A stretch of DNA of 62,755 bases from assembly GCF_000762875.2 (NCBI RefSeq), contig NZ_JRMP02000016.1, positions 1 to 62,755 of the forward strand. The letters run 5' to 3'. This document shows, piece by piece, positions 49,841 through 59,336 of the stretch. The stretch comes from Helicobacter saguini (lineage in GTDB: Bacteria > Campylobacterota > Campylobacteria > Campylobacterales > Helicobacteraceae). The position numbers and the translations under genes were made by a program. The notes beneath the pieces were generated by a model. It was not told the DNA's origin and did no database searches. It worked only from the letters and a program-made list of their open reading frames with translations. Position 1 is the stretch's first letter. Each line of letters opens with the position of its first letter.

Positions 49841-50665
49841 ATGGAATTAGTTTTATTTATCATAGCAGCGGGGATTATTTTTTATTTATACAAGACTTTT
49901 CAGGTGTATTTAAGCAATCCTATCGCGCCAAATGACCGCGATGTCTTGCAGCCACAGCCACGCACACAGCCACGACAAGAACTCGCGCCACCCACGCCAA
50001 AGGAGCGTTTGCGAAATAGCGAATATGGAATCTTAACGCGCATTTTAGGGCGTTTGAGCCACGCAGATTCTAATAGCTGTCCTTTGGAGGAACGCCTTGT
50101 GCGTGGGCTAATCCACGATATGTCAAGCGACACGGACTACCCTGAGACGCTGTTTTTGGAGATTTATAAGGAGAGTGGGGGAGAGGATATTCAGCAGCTG
50201 GCGAATTTGTTTGCGGCGGAGACTATCGCTCAGTATAAAAAGCGGCTTAAAATCGTGGAATTTATGTTTGCGTTGAGCTATGCGGATGGCGATTTTAGCA
50301 AGGATGAGGAGGAGTGCATTATTGATGTGGCAGCGATTTTGGAGATTGAAAATGATGATTTTAACAAGCTTTATGATGAGTTTGCCGCGATAAATAAGGA
50401 GCAGAAAGTGAGCATGGATGCGGATTCTGCGCGTAAAATCCTGCGTTTAGAATCTAGCTTTACAAAAGAGGAGCTGGATAAAAAGTATGATGAGCTAGTC
50501 AATGATAAGCGGCAAAATATCTTTGACCCGAAAAATTTGGCGCGACCTTATAATGAGTTTGTTGGGGAGGATTTGCGCTCACTATCAATGGCGTATGCGG
50601 TTCTGCTGCCTTTGGTTAGTAAAAAATCCATAAATAGTGAATCTAATGAAACTAAAATTTTATAA
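49841..50665 (+). CDS. Membrane-anchored TerB/DjlA-like protein
   Basis: 274 residues. One N-terminal helix (LVLFIIAAGIIFYLYKTF), a Pro-rich linker (about 27-55), a TerB-like helical domain (KRLKIVEFMFALSYADGDFSKDEEECIIDVAAILEI) and a C-terminal J-like segment starting ILRLESSFTKEELDKKYDELVNDK. The HPD motif needed to stimulate DnaK is missing. It resembles the DjlA proteins of Campylobacterota; a chaperone role is unproved. Confidence 0.65.
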   Translation: MELVLFIIAAGIIFYLYKTFQVYLSNPIAPNDRDVLQPQPRTQPRQELAPPTPKERLRNSEYGILTRILGRLSHADSNSCPLEERLVRGLIHDMSSDTDYPETLFLEIYKESGGEDIQQLANLFAAETIAQYKKRLKIVEFMFALSYADGDFSKDEEECIIDVAAILEIENDDFNKLYDEFAAINKEQKVSMDADSARKILRLESSFTKEELDKKYDELVNDKRQNIFDPKNLARPYNEFVGEDLRSLSMAYAVLLPLVSKKSINSESNETKIL

Positions 50666-50888
50666 ACTACACAAGTCTCAAATTAAAGCTAATCTAATTT
50701 TTTTGAAATCTTGATATTTAGTAATATTTCCAACAAAAATTACTATATAATTATCATTTTATTTCAAAAATAGAAAAATAAATGATAAATTTTATCTAAA
50801 TATATTTTTTATTTAAAAATTTTTATTATACTTTTGCGTTCAAAATTTAAGTCCCAAACTTATAAAATTTCTAATTAAAGGATAGAAA

Positions 50889-51968
50889 ATGTTAAAGAAA
50901 AGTTATGTTTTGATAGGTGCAAGTGTGGCTTTGGTGGCTAGTGTGGCAATCGCTGCAAGCACGAAAATGCCTAGCAAGGACGCCCTTTTAACAAAGGCAA
51001 AAGATGCCGGATTAGAGCCTTTGCCGCAAGGAAAAGCCCTAGAGTCCTACCAACTAGCCTACGCTAAAAAGCACAATATCGCTCAAGGCTACGCCAAAAT
51101 AATGACAAAAGAGCAAATCGAGCTAGGTAAAAAGCTATATTTTGACCCGCGACTTTCAGAATCTAATCTTATAAGTTGCAACACATGCCACAATCTAGCG
51201 TTGGCTGGCGCGGATTTGGTCCCTGCGGCTATCGGGCATAAATGGCAGGCAAATCCCGAGCATTTGAATAGCCCAACTAGCCTAAATTCGATGTTTAATG
51301 AGATTCAGTTTTGGAATGGTCGCGCGGCTGATTTAAGCACGCAGGCGCAAGGTCCCATCGCAAACCCTGTGGAAATGGCGTTAAATGACAAGGATGCGGT
51401 GGCTAAAATCACGAGTATCCCGGCGTATGTAAGCGAGTTTAAACGCGCTTTCGGGGCGAATGTGAAAATCGATTATAAGCTCATTGCCGATAGCATTGCG
51501 ATGTTTGAAATGACGCTAAATACGCCATCTCGCTACGATGCTTTCCTAAATGGAAATGCGAATGCGTTAAGCAAGGATGAGAAGGCTGGGCTTGAGACTT
51601 TTATCGAAAAGGGCTGCACAAGCTGTCATAATGGTGTGAATCTAGGCGGAAATATGCAGGCTTTTGGCTTAATCGAGCCGTATAAATATGAGAAACTTGG
51701 CGGCTTTAAAGGCGACTCTGATGGTATGGTGAAAACGCCGACTTTGCGGAATGTGCTGCAGACTTCGCCGTATTTTCACAATGGGGCGTTTTGGGATGTG
51801 CGTGACGCGATAAAAGAAATGGGGCGAATCCAGCTAGGCGTGGCAATTAGCGATAAGGAAGCAGAATCTATTGCCACATTTTTTAAGGCTTTGGATGGTG
51901 AGTTGCCAAAGGTGAGCTACCCAACTCTCCCTGCTTCGACAAATAAGACCAAAACACCTAGTTTTTAG
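50889..51968 (+). CDS. Di-heme cytochrome c peroxidase
   Basis: 359 residues. A cleavable leader (SYVLIGASVALVASVAIAAST) exports it to the periplasm. Two heme c sites are seen: CNTCH (near 98) and CTSCH (near 240). IANPVEMALNDKDAV, TPTLRNVLQTSPYFHNG and the Gly-rich C-terminal loop match bacterial CcpA/MauG-like peroxidases. It reduces H2O2 with electrons from cytochrome c. The 223-base upstream gap contains no gene. Confidence 0.93.
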   Translation: MLKKSYVLIGASVALVASVAIAASTKMPSKDALLTKAKDAGLEPLPQGKALESYQLAYAKKHNIAQGYAKIMTKEQIELGKKLYFDPRLSESNLISCNTCHNLALAGADLVPAAIGHKWQANPEHLNSPTSLNSMFNEIQFWNGRAADLSTQAQGPIANPVEMALNDKDAVAKITSIPAYVSEFKRAFGANVKIDYKLIADSIAMFEMTLNTPSRYDAFLNGNANALSKDEKAGLETFIEKGCTSCHNGVNLGGNMQAFGLIEPYKYEKLGGFKGDSDGMVKTPTLRNVLQTSPYFHNGAFWDVRDAIKEMGRIQLGVAISDKEAESIATFFKALDGELPKVSYPTLPASTNKTKTPSF

Positions 51969-51992
51969 AATCTAGATTCTATAGAATCTAAA

Positions 51993-53042
51993 TTACTTAG
52001 AATCAAAATTGATTCTGGGGTCGATAACCATATACAACATATCGCTTAAAATGCCGACAATTAGGGCGATTAGCGTGAAAATAAAAAGCGTGCCAAAGAC
52101 AATAGGGTAGTCGCGATTTAGGATACTCTCATAGCCAAGCAGCCCTAAGCCATCAAGGCTAAAAATGATTTCAATCAGCAGATTTGAGCTAAAAAACATA
52201 CTCACAAAAGTGATAGGAAACATCGAAATGACAAGCAGCATCGCATTGCGAAAAATATGCCCATACAAGATTCTATGCGAACTAGCCCCTTTTGCACGCG
52301 CAAGCAGCACATAGCTTTTTGCCATCTCATCTAAAAATGAGTTTTTCACCAAAAAACACAAGGACGCAAAACTAGTCACCACAATGCAAAATAGCGGCAA
52401 AGCCAAGTGCCAAAGGTAATCTGTGATTTTCCCAAAAAGGCTTAAATCCGCAAAATTATCACTAAATAAGCCCTTTAAGGGAAAGAAAGAAAAAAAACTA
52501 CCCCCGCAAAATAGGACAATAAGCAGCACACCAAGCAAAAACGAAGGAATACAATACGCAAAAGTAATCACCACGCTACTTATAGAATCAAAGCGGCTAC
52601 CTTCACGCACCGCCTTTTTAATGCCAAGCGGAATAGCGATTAGATATATCAAAATCGTGCTAAAAACGCCCAAGGACACGCTAACAGGCAGCTTTTCTTT
52701 AATAATATTTAGCACACTCTCCTCGCGATAAAAGCTAGTTCCAAAGTCCAAAACCGCATAATTTTTTAGCATAAGCAAAAATCGCTCCCCGATACTTTTA
52801 TCAAAGCCATACATTTTTTTAAGCCGCTCTATTAGCTCGCTATCTAGCCCTTTTGCGCCTTGATAGCTGCTTAGTTTCACACTGCCGATGTTGCTTTCGC
52901 CGTGCGTTGTATTTGTGATTTTAGCACTCATTTGCTCCACAGGACCGCCCGGGGCTAATTGAATGATGAAAAAATTTAGTGCTAAGATTCCAAAAAGGGT
53001 GGGAATGATTAGTAATAGGCGTTTTAAAAGGTAGGTTAGCAT
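51993..53042 (-). CDS. Oligopeptide/microcin-type ABC permease YejB-like
   Basis: 349 residues, about six helices. TYLLKRLLLIIPTLFGILALNFFIIQLAPGGPVEQ and the long external loop ending LKKMYGFDKSIGERFLLMLKNYAVLDFGTSFY match the YejB group. ARAKGASSHRILYGHIFRNAMLLVI is the EAA loop. The other Yej components are not adjacent. It converges on the cytochrome c peroxidase gene across an octamer-rich 24-base gap. Confidence 0.8.
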   Translation of the reverse strand: MLTYLLKRLLLIIPTLFGILALNFFIIQLAPGGPVEQMSAKITNTTHGESNIGSVKLSSYQGAKGLDSELIERLKKMYGFDKSIGERFLLMLKNYAVLDFGTSFYREESVLNIIKEKLPVSVSLGVFSTILIYLIAIPLGIKKAVREGSRFDSISSVVITFAYCIPSFLLGVLLIVLFCGGSFFSFFPLKGLFSDNFADLSLFGKITDYLWHLALPLFCIVVTSFASLCFLVKNSFLDEMAKSYVLLARAKGASSHRILYGHIFRNAMLLVISMFPITFVSMFFSSNLLIEIIFSLDGLGLLGYESILNRDYPIVFGTLFIFTLIALIVGILSDMLYMVIDPRINFDSK

Positions 53043-53129
53043 TTAGATTCCATAATTTTTATTTGGTCTTTGTTTTTAAAAACAAACTAAAATTATACTA
53101 CAAAAACATATCTAAAAAAGTAGGGCAGG

Positions 53130-54467
53130 ATGCAAAAAGTGATACCTTTTCGGGATTATATGAATGAGTGGCTGTATGGCAAGGATGGCTATTATCGTGC
53201 GAGTAATGCGAATATGTTGTCGATGATGGAATCTGCAAATCACGCTAGTAGCGAGAAACTTGGCACTAGCATTTTTAAAACGCATGCAAAAATGGATAAT
53301 CAAACAAATGAGTTAAAGGTCTCGCCACAGGCGCATTATATCGGTGGCTCAAATGGTTTAAATGGGAATCATATCGGCGACTCAAGTGGCTCAAATAACG
53401 GCTACAACTGCGATAAAAACCGAGATTCTATAGAATCTAAACGCGATAAAACAACCGATGTAAGCCTTAAAAATATCGATAATTACACGACTTTAAAGAA
53501 TGAAAACTCCGCTAGTAACAGCCCTGTGGGGCTTAATGGCGATTTTTACACGAGTGTGAGTGTGAGTAAGTTTTTTGGCGCGGCGATTGCGCGATTTATC
53601 CTGCGAATGCTTGAGGAAAATCGGCTTTCTATGCCGCTTTTGGTCGTGGAAATAGGGAGCAATAATGGCGACTTGATAGCCGATGTAGCCGAGTTTTTGA
53701 AGGCTTTTAATGGCGTTGTTTTTAATGATATTAGTTTTTGCGTTTTAGAGCCGCTGCAAGGTTTGCAAGAAGTGCAGCAAAACACTTTTAGCTCTCGCAT
53801 CACAAATAGATTCTATAAAGAGCTGCATATTTTTAATAATTTTGCTGAAATGAGCCGACTTAACGAGAATGTTTTTTTTATTTCTAATGAATTATTTGAT
53901 AGTATGCCTTGCGATTTAGTGAAATCGGGCGAAATGCTATATTATGATTCTTCTAACTTTTTGTGGGATAAGTTAGATAATAAAGTAGTGCAATTTATTG
54001 AAAGTTATGATGTTAAGACGGCTGAAATTCCACTTTCTTGGGAGCATTTTATCGCGGATTTAAGCAAAAATATCCGCACAAAATGGATTTTTTTGACCTT
54101 TGATTATGGCGATTTTAGCGCGCGTGAGCTTAATTTGCGGATGTTTTTAGAGCATAAAGTGTATAATTTTTTAGAGGAGCTAAATGAAAATCATATTTCG
54201 CGATTTTTTTGCAATAGTGATATTACTTATGATGTGGATTTTAGCCTGCTAGAGCGGCTTTTTACGCATTATGGCGCAAGTGTGATTTTTTGTCAAACGC
54301 AAAGCAAAACGCTGCTTGAGACATGCGAAATCCTTGAGATTTTCGATAGTTTTAGCCACTCATTTAGCCCGACACAGCTACTAAAGCAAAAGGCGAAATT
54401 GCAGGGCTTAATTATGCCAAATGCAATGGGGGAACGTTTCAAGGCGTTGTGTGTTGGTAGGTTATAG
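53130..54467 (+). CDS. MidA/NDUFAF7-like SAM-dependent methyltransferase
   Basis: 445 residues. The conserved PF02636-type start (FRDYMNEWLYGKDGYYR) is followed by residues about 45-130 of low-complexity sequence with DSIESK. The family resumes at DFYTSVSVSKFFGAAIARFIL and the SAM region LLVVEIGSNNGDLIADV. NEVFFISNELFDSMPCDL and FLTFDYGDFSAREL follow. The family in mitochondria methylates an Arg of complex I; bacterial targets are uncertain. Confidence 0.82.
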   Translation: MQKVIPFRDYMNEWLYGKDGYYRASNANMLSMMESANHASSEKLGTSIFKTHAKMDNQTNELKVSPQAHYIGGSNGLNGNHIGDSSGSNNGYNCDKNRDSIESKRDKTTDVSLKNIDNYTTLKNENSASNSPVGLNGDFYTSVSVSKFFGAAIARFILRMLEENRLSMPLLVVEIGSNNGDLIADVAEFLKAFNGVVFNDISFCVLEPLQGLQEVQQNTFSSRITNRFYKELHIFNNFAEMSRLNENVFFISNELFDSMPCDLVKSGEMLYYDSSNFLWDKLDNKVVQFIESYDVKTAEIPLSWEHFIADLSKNIRTKWIFLTFDYGDFSARELNLRMFLEHKVYNFLEELNENHISRFFCNSDITYDVDFSLLERLFTHYGASVIFCQTQSKTLLETCEILEIFDSFSHSFSPTQLLKQKAKLQGLIMPNAMGERFKALCVGRL

Positions 54468-54491
54468 ATTCTATAATTTTAAAGGGTTAAA

Positions 54492-55877
54492 ATGACCTTG
54501 CAAGAATTATATGATATTGCAAATGTTTTTAATAGTTATAGGCTAATTTCACATATTAGTAGAGTTAGTGATAATGTAATTTTATTGCGTTTAGATTCTA
54601 TAAATTATAATATTGATTTGAATAAAAATTCGCCTTGTGTGTATATCACAAATGAAATCAGCAAAGAAAAAAACTATAACGCCCCCTTTGATATTGCACT
54701 GCAAAAATATGTGAATAAGGCGACTTTGAAATCTTGCAAACTCGATTGTATGAATAAGATTTTAATCTTTGAGTTAGAATCTAAAAATAAGTATAAAACC
54801 ACGCAAATTACGCTATATGCGGAGTTTATCACGCGTCAAACAAATATGATAATTGTGGAAAATCTGCCGCTTGATTCTAAAAACTCACTTGATTCTAAGA
54901 ATTTAGTGAATCTAGATTCTAAAAATCTTATAGATTCTAAGAATACACAAAAGCAAATTATCCTTTCCGCCCTAAGATTCTATGAAAATGAGAATAGAAT
55001 CATAATGCCAAATGCAACTTTCACACCGCTAAAACAGCCGCATTTCAGCAAGATTCTAAAAGATAATGATATAGAATCTACCAAGCAAAAATTGTTACAA
55101 AACTACACAGACTTGCAAACTAAATGTGTAGAATCTAAACGCAAGATTCTAACCCAGATTATAGAATCTAAAATTAAAAAGCTAGATTCTATCCTAAAAT
55201 CGTTACCAAATGTTACAGATTTGCAAAGCGAAATTGAGCAGAATCTTTTCATTGCAAATTATATTTTAAGCAATCTAGATTCTATACCAAATTATGCAAG
55301 TAAGATTAAAATAAAAAATAAAACCTACGCAATTCCCACTACTTCAAAGCCTAGCCTAGCAAGTGATAAGCTTTTCAAAAATGCAAAAAAGCTAAAACAA
55401 AAACTGCAAAATCTAAACATTCAAAAGGAAAATTTAGAATCTAAAGTTACATTTTTACACAATGAACTTTTATTTACGCAACACGCAACATTAAATGAGC
55501 TAAATATTTTGCAACAAAATCTGCGAGCAAAGGCAAATATGAGTAAAAAAGAAACAAAAAAGCATTATGAGAGCTTTTATATCAATGGAATCCGCGTTAG
55601 TGTCGGGCGAAATGCGAGTGAAAATATCAAGCTGCTAAAAGATTCTAAAGCCGATTTTTTGTGGCTGCATATCCTAAATATGCCCTCTTCGCATATGATA
55701 ATCCACGCAAACAAAGTAGATTCTAACACATTAGAGACGGCTGGGAAGCTTCTAGCGAAACTAAATGGCAAAATGGGTAAAATCGTAATAGATTACACCA
55801 AGCGAAAGTTTATAAAAGTTACAAATAGTAGCAATGTAATTTACTCAAAGGAATCAAAATTGCATTTGAATGTTTAG
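54492..55877 (+). CDS. NFACT family protein (RqcH/Rqc2-like)
   Basis: 461 residues. N-terminal NFACT-N-like domain, a long coiled coil (about 280-365: KLKQKLQNLNIQKENLESK...) and a C-terminal NFACT-R domain (GIRVSVGRNASENIKLLKDSKADFLWLHILNMPSSHMII). Bacterial homologues add alanine tails to stalled nascent chains on split ribosomes. The N domain has an octamer block (LDSKNSLDSKNLVNLDSK) at about 128-157. Function in tail synthesis is inferred. Confidence 0.82.
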   Translation: MTLQELYDIANVFNSYRLISHISRVSDNVILLRLDSINYNIDLNKNSPCVYITNEISKEKNYNAPFDIALQKYVNKATLKSCKLDCMNKILIFELESKNKYKTTQITLYAEFITRQTNMIIVENLPLDSKNSLDSKNLVNLDSKNLIDSKNTQKQIILSALRFYENENRIIMPNATFTPLKQPHFSKILKDNDIESTKQKLLQNYTDLQTKCVESKRKILTQIIESKIKKLDSILKSLPNVTDLQSEIEQNLFIANYILSNLDSIPNYASKIKIKNKTYAIPTTSKPSLASDKLFKNAKKLKQKLQNLNIQKENLESKVTFLHNELLFTQHATLNELNILQQNLRAKANMSKKETKKHYESFYINGIRVSVGRNASENIKLLKDSKADFLWLHILNMPSSHMIIHANKVDSNTLETAGKLLAKLNGKMGKIVIDYTKRKFIKVTNSSNVIYSKESKLHLNV

Positions 55878-55934
55878 AATTTTTGTCGTTTTGTTAAAAA
55901 TAGATTCTATAATTAATCACTTAAGGAGGCGAAA

Positions 55935-56321
55935 ATGGCACTAAATAGTATAGGAAATATGACCTACATAAATCAGGCAAGCCCGGCTACATCGAGCCTG
56001 CAGGCAAGTAATATGCACCATCAAACGCCGCTAAATCAAGCGATTTTCCAAGAGCAAATGGAACGCGTAGAGGAGGTGCGACCAACGGAGGAGACGCGAA
56101 AAGTCGATGATAGGGAGGGCAATGGCAAACGCGAATTTGACGAGGAGGAGGAGCAAAATGAGGAGGAGCTAGATTCTAATGGCAAGAATTTTCAAGAGAA
56201 TTTAGAAGAAAACTTTGAATCTGCTATGAAAAAAGCAAAGGTAAAAGAGGAAGAACGCGAAATCACCGAAGATTCTATGCTTATGAAACCAGAATCCCAC
56301 CTACTTGATATTAAGGGCTAG
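55935..56321 (+). CDS. Small acidic protein of unknown function
   Basis: 128 residues with a strong ribosome site (AAGGAGGCGAAA). The N-terminal 40 residues are Asn/Ser/Gln-rich (MTYINQASPATSSLQASNMHHQT). The rest is highly charged with Glu runs (FDEEEEQNEEELDSN) and predicted helical. It has no membrane segment or recognised domain. It lies 57 bases after the NFACT gene, same strand, so may be cotranscribed. Function unknown. Confidence 0.6.
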   Translation: MALNSIGNMTYINQASPATSSLQASNMHHQTPLNQAIFQEQMERVEEVRPTEETRKVDDREGNGKREFDEEEEQNEEELDSNGKNFQENLEENFESAMKKAKVKEEEREITEDSMLMKPESHLLDIKG

Positions 56322-56378
56322 AATCTAAATAATTTGAATTTATGGTTTGTAACATTCCTAATTCAACAAATTTTATTG

Positions 56379-56384
56379 TATAAT
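56379..56384 (+). promoter_or_regulatory. -10 element for the RNA upstream of the Abi gene
   Basis: TGTATAAT, a consensus -10 typical of Campylobacterota sigma-70 promoters, ends 6 bases before the predicted start of the structured RNA at about 56390. Confidence 0.6.
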
Positions 56385-56389
56385 TTCAC

Positions 56390-56456
56390 GTTCATACCTT
56401 CCGGGTGTTGCTAGATTTATTTCTGCGATACTGACTGGGAGGTGCTTTTGAAATTG
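56390..56456 (+). ncRNA. Structured small RNA upstream of the Abi_2 gene (abiF-RNA candidate)
   Basis: A nested hairpin can be drawn by hand: ACCTTCC (56396-56402) with GGGAGGT (56437-56443), and GTGTTGC (56405-56411) with GCGATAC (56425-56431). The two helices are separated by short internal loops and capped by a 13-nt AT-rich loop. AATTTCA (56382-56388) and TGAAATT (56449-56455) could pair at the base if transcription starts early. A consensus -10 precedes it. A structured RNA motif upstream of abiF-type genes has been described by comparative genomics; that this is such an RNA is inference from position and fold. Confidence 0.6.
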
Positions 56457-56498
56457 TAAAGATTCTATAAATTATAAAGCAAAAAAGAAAAAACTTCT

Positions 56499-57413
56499 AT
56501 GATTATCACGCAATATAAAGACTTTAAAGATTATCCGCAGTTAGTAGATTTGCTTAAAAATCGTGGGCTAATTATAAGTGATGATTCAAAAGTGATTGCG
56601 TTTTTAAAAAACATTCATTATTATCGTTTGAGTGTGTATTTTATCCCTTTTCAGTATCCAAAAGATTCTAATAAAACAGATATTTTTTTACCAAATACAA
56701 AGTTTGAAAATATAGAACTTTTATATAACTTTGATTGCGAATTACGTAGATTTATTTTTTACTACTTAGAAAAATTAGAACTTTTACTTCGCTCGCAAAT
56801 CGCACATATTCACACAAAAATCTATGGTCCTTTTGGCTATATTGAGAATGAAAAGTCGCTTAAACGTGACTTAAAAACGTTAGATTCTAACCTTTTTAGC
56901 GACTTTATGACGACTATAAATAAGGAAAAATCGCGCGGAAATGAGGATTTTATAAAGCATCTAAAAAACAAGTATGATATTGATGATTTGCCGCTGTGGG
57001 CGTTGGTTGAGATTACGACTTTTGGGAATTTGATAAAATTTTTTAGGCTAATGCAAAAAAATGAGCAGTTACAAATTTTAGAATTTTTTGATATTAAGAA
57101 ATTGCAGCTAAATGTCTTTTCAAATTGGCTAAATACGCTAAGTTATGTGCGAAATATTTGTGCCCATCACGCTAGACTTTGGAATAAGATTTTTGTGAAA
57201 AAATTTAAGTTTGATTCTAACTTTGACTTCTTAGAATCTCGCATAGCACGGGATAGAATCTTTTTTGCCCTAAGCGTTTTGGCTATTATTTTAAAGGATA
57301 AAAATATAAAAATTGAGCTAATAAATTTGCTTAAAAAATATCTAAATATTGATTTAAATGCAATGGGATTTCCTACTAATTGGCTTGAACTTAGTCCATG
57401 GGATAAGTTATAG
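56499..57413 (+). CDS. Abi_2 (AbiD/AbiF) family HEPN protein
   Basis: 304 residues. YKDFKDYPQLVDLLKNRGLIISDDSKVIAFLKNIHYYRLSVYFIPFQ is the family N terminus, ELRRFIFYYLEKLELLLRSQIAHI the middle, and LSYVRNICAHHARLWNKIF (near 220-238) holds the HEPN RNase motif RxxxxH. Related AbiF/AbiD proteins cause abortive phage infection and are thought to cut RNA. A structured RNA with its own promoter precedes it by 43 bases, the arrangement expected for a toxin regulated by RNA. It lies at the edge of the second sugar block. It is a plausible phage-defence module. Confidence 0.88.
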   Translation: MIITQYKDFKDYPQLVDLLKNRGLIISDDSKVIAFLKNIHYYRLSVYFIPFQYPKDSNKTDIFLPNTKFENIELLYNFDCELRRFIFYYLEKLELLLRSQIAHIHTKIYGPFGYIENEKSLKRDLKTLDSNLFSDFMTTINKEKSRGNEDFIKHLKNKYDIDDLPLWALVEITTFGNLIKFFRLMQKNEQLQILEFFDIKKLQLNVFSNWLNTLSYVRNICAHHARLWNKIFVKKFKFDSNFDFLESRIARDRIFFALSVLAIILKDKNIKIELINLLKKYLNIDLNAMGFPTNWLELSPWDKL

Positions 57414-57423
57414 AATCTAGAAT

Positions 57424-58398
57424 TTAATCACTTTCATTTAATATTGCAAATTTTAGCCATAAATATAATTCATTTAAGCCATCTTCAAATGATTCCTCGC
57501 ATTTAAAGCCTGTGTCGCTCTGCAACAATGATGATTTAAAAAGCTCTAAATCTAAAATTATATCATTGTAGCTAACCTTGCCAAATGCCACACGTGCGTT
57601 TCTTTTCTCTTTAGATTCTATAAATTTCATCATAGATTCTACATATTCTTTTAGTGTTTTTGGTGTGCTTGAGCCGATGTGATATTCGGCGTTTTTCTTG
57701 CCTTTTTGTGCGATTATTTTGTAGGCTAAAGCACAATCGCTCACATTTACGCAGTCAAAATTCTGCACGCCGCTTGTCATTTCTACATATTCATTATTTA
57801 TTAGTTTTTCCATTGTTACTTTTAGAAACGAATCTCTAGTGTCATTTGGTCCCAAAATATGAGAATTTGTAGCGATGATTAAGTCAATATCATAATTTAT
57901 CGCTATGGCTTTCAAAAAATCTCTAGCACATTTTTTCGGCAAAGCATATATAACATGTCGGTTGAAAAAGTTATGAATTTTATAATCTAGCGTCAAATAT
58001 TCACTAGCAAACCACTCCTCCATACTGCCCACATAAATGTATCTAGCACACTTAATAGCCGCTGCTACCTTAAAAGATTCTATAGTATAAAGCACATTTT
58101 CATACTGCCCAGCGACATTTAAGCTAGATAATCCGCTAGAATCTCCCCACGCAAAGTGAAAAAATACGCAATTTTTTTTGATTTTAAAGCCGTGTTTTTT
58201 TATTAAAATGGCTAGTTTTGAAACATCTTTCATATCAAGCTGTATATATGTTAGTTTCAAATTTTCACATAATCGTTTAGAATCTACTTCACTCCATTTT
58301 TTTCGCCCTAGTGCTAAGACTTCATAGCCGCTATTTAGTAGTAGCCTAGCTAGTCTTGAGCCTATAAATCCTGTTGCACCTGTTATGATTGCCTGCAT
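57424..58398 (-). CDS. NAD-dependent epimerase/dehydratase (SDR)
   Basis: 324 residues. TGATGFIGSRLARLLLN and LGRKKWSEVD at the N terminus; active YALPK near residue 149 after FFNRHVI; HFAWGDSSGL replaces the usual HLAA. It is the last gene of the sugar run on this strand. It starts at the same base where the previous gene stops (TAATG overlap), so the two are translationally coupled without any poly-G tract. Its sugar substrate is unknown. It converges on the Abi gene with a 10-base gap. Confidence 0.78.
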   Translation of the reverse strand: MQAIITGATGFIGSRLARLLLNSGYEVLALGRKKWSEVDSKRLCENLKLTYIQLDMKDVSKLAILIKKHGFKIKKNCVFFHFAWGDSSGLSSLNVAGQYENVLYTIESFKVAAAIKCARYIYVGSMEEWFASEYLTLDYKIHNFFNRHVIYALPKKCARDFLKAIAINYDIDLIIATNSHILGPNDTRDSFLKVTMEKLINNEYVEMTSGVQNFDCVNVSDCALAYKIIAQKGKKNAEYHIGSSTPKTLKEYVESMMKFIESKEKRNARVAFGKVSYNDIILDLELFKSSLLQSDTGFKCEESFEDGLNELYLWLKFAILNESD

Positions 58399-59336
58399 TA
58401 TTTCTCCTTTTTATAAGCTTGTAAAATTTGCTTTGAAATTGCAAAAAAATCTAGCTTATAGCTAAATCCTGTATCTTTATAAAGCTTTTTAGGGTTAAAT
58501 ATTTCGCTAACTTCTAAATTTTTAAAGTTATTAATTTTAGAACTTTTATAGAATCTAGATTCTATAATTTTCTTAAAAGTTTCAAAATATTCTTGCAGGG
58601 TAAAAATCTCGCCCTTTCCTAAATAATAATCTGCCTTATTTTTCCCTTTTAACCCTACAAAATATAGGCTTTCACATAATTCATCTAAGCTAATAATTTC
58701 ACAAGGCTCTTTATTTTTAGGTATTTCAAATGCCTTGCCTTGCATTATTTGTCTAAGATTTTTACTTACAAAGCTATCATTACTAAGATTAAAATCTAGC
58801 GGAATACTAAAACGAACATTTATAAAATCAATTTTTTGCATATATGCTAGCAGGCTTAAAAGCTCAAAAACGGCGTATTTTACACCTGAATAATATAGCG
58901 AATTGCTTGTATAATCTTGCGTTTTCCACTTATTTGTGTGGATATAGTCGCTAAAAAGGGCTTGTTCTTGTGAGCTAATATTGATAAACTTGCTAGATTG
59001 CAAACTTTTAGCAAGGTTTAGTGCGGTATTTGCTAGATTTATATTTTGCATTTGACTTTGCAAATCCCCATCATTTAGCCTATTTTCGCCTTTCCACGCA
59101 AGATTATAAAATATAGAATCTTTGCCAAAATCTTGCCATTTTTCCACGTTAAAATCTTGTAAGTTTTTTATTTTTTGGTAATGTAAATTGTTAGATTCTA
59201 TAGAATCTAACCTTATTAAAAACTCCTTTTTATCACATCTTGCTAATGCTAAAACCTGCATATTGTGGCTTAATAAACACTTTGTTAAAGCCCTACCTAT
59301 GTATCCATTCGCACCAAAAATTATTGCTTTAAGCAT
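58398..59336 (-). CDS. NAD-dependent epimerase/dehydratase (SDR)
   Basis: 312 residues. IFGANGYIGRALTKCLL for NAD, FYNLAWKGENRLNDGDL, active YSGVK (near 144). A C-terminal FKKIIESRFYKSSKI is octamer-coded. It is the downstream partner of tract 5: in the present 15-G state the preceding gene reads through and ends 8 bases inside this one. The start has a GGAG site (AAAAAGGAGAAATT). The specific sugar is unknown. Confidence 0.78.
   Translation of the reverse strand: MLKAIIFGANGYIGRALTKCLLSHNMQVLALARCDKKEFLIRLDSIESNNLHYQKIKNLQDFNVEKWQDFGKDSIFYNLAWKGENRLNDGDLQSQMQNINLANTALNLAKSLQSSKFINISSQEQALFSDYIHTNKWKTQDYTSNSLYYSGVKYAVFELLSLLAYMQKIDFINVRFSIPLDFNLSNDSFVSKNLRQIMQGKAFEIPKNKEPCEIISLDELCESLYFVGLKGKNKADYYLGKGEIFTLQEYFETFKKIIESRFYKSSKINNFKNLEVSEIFNPKKLYKDTGFSYKLDFFAISKQILQAYKKEK

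Noticed and set aside
56390-56456. Considered this RNA as SRP (4.5S) RNA because CCGGAAGG appears on the minus strand.
   Set aside because: The flanking AGCAGCC side of the SRP loop is missing, and the promoter and the better fold are on the plus strand.
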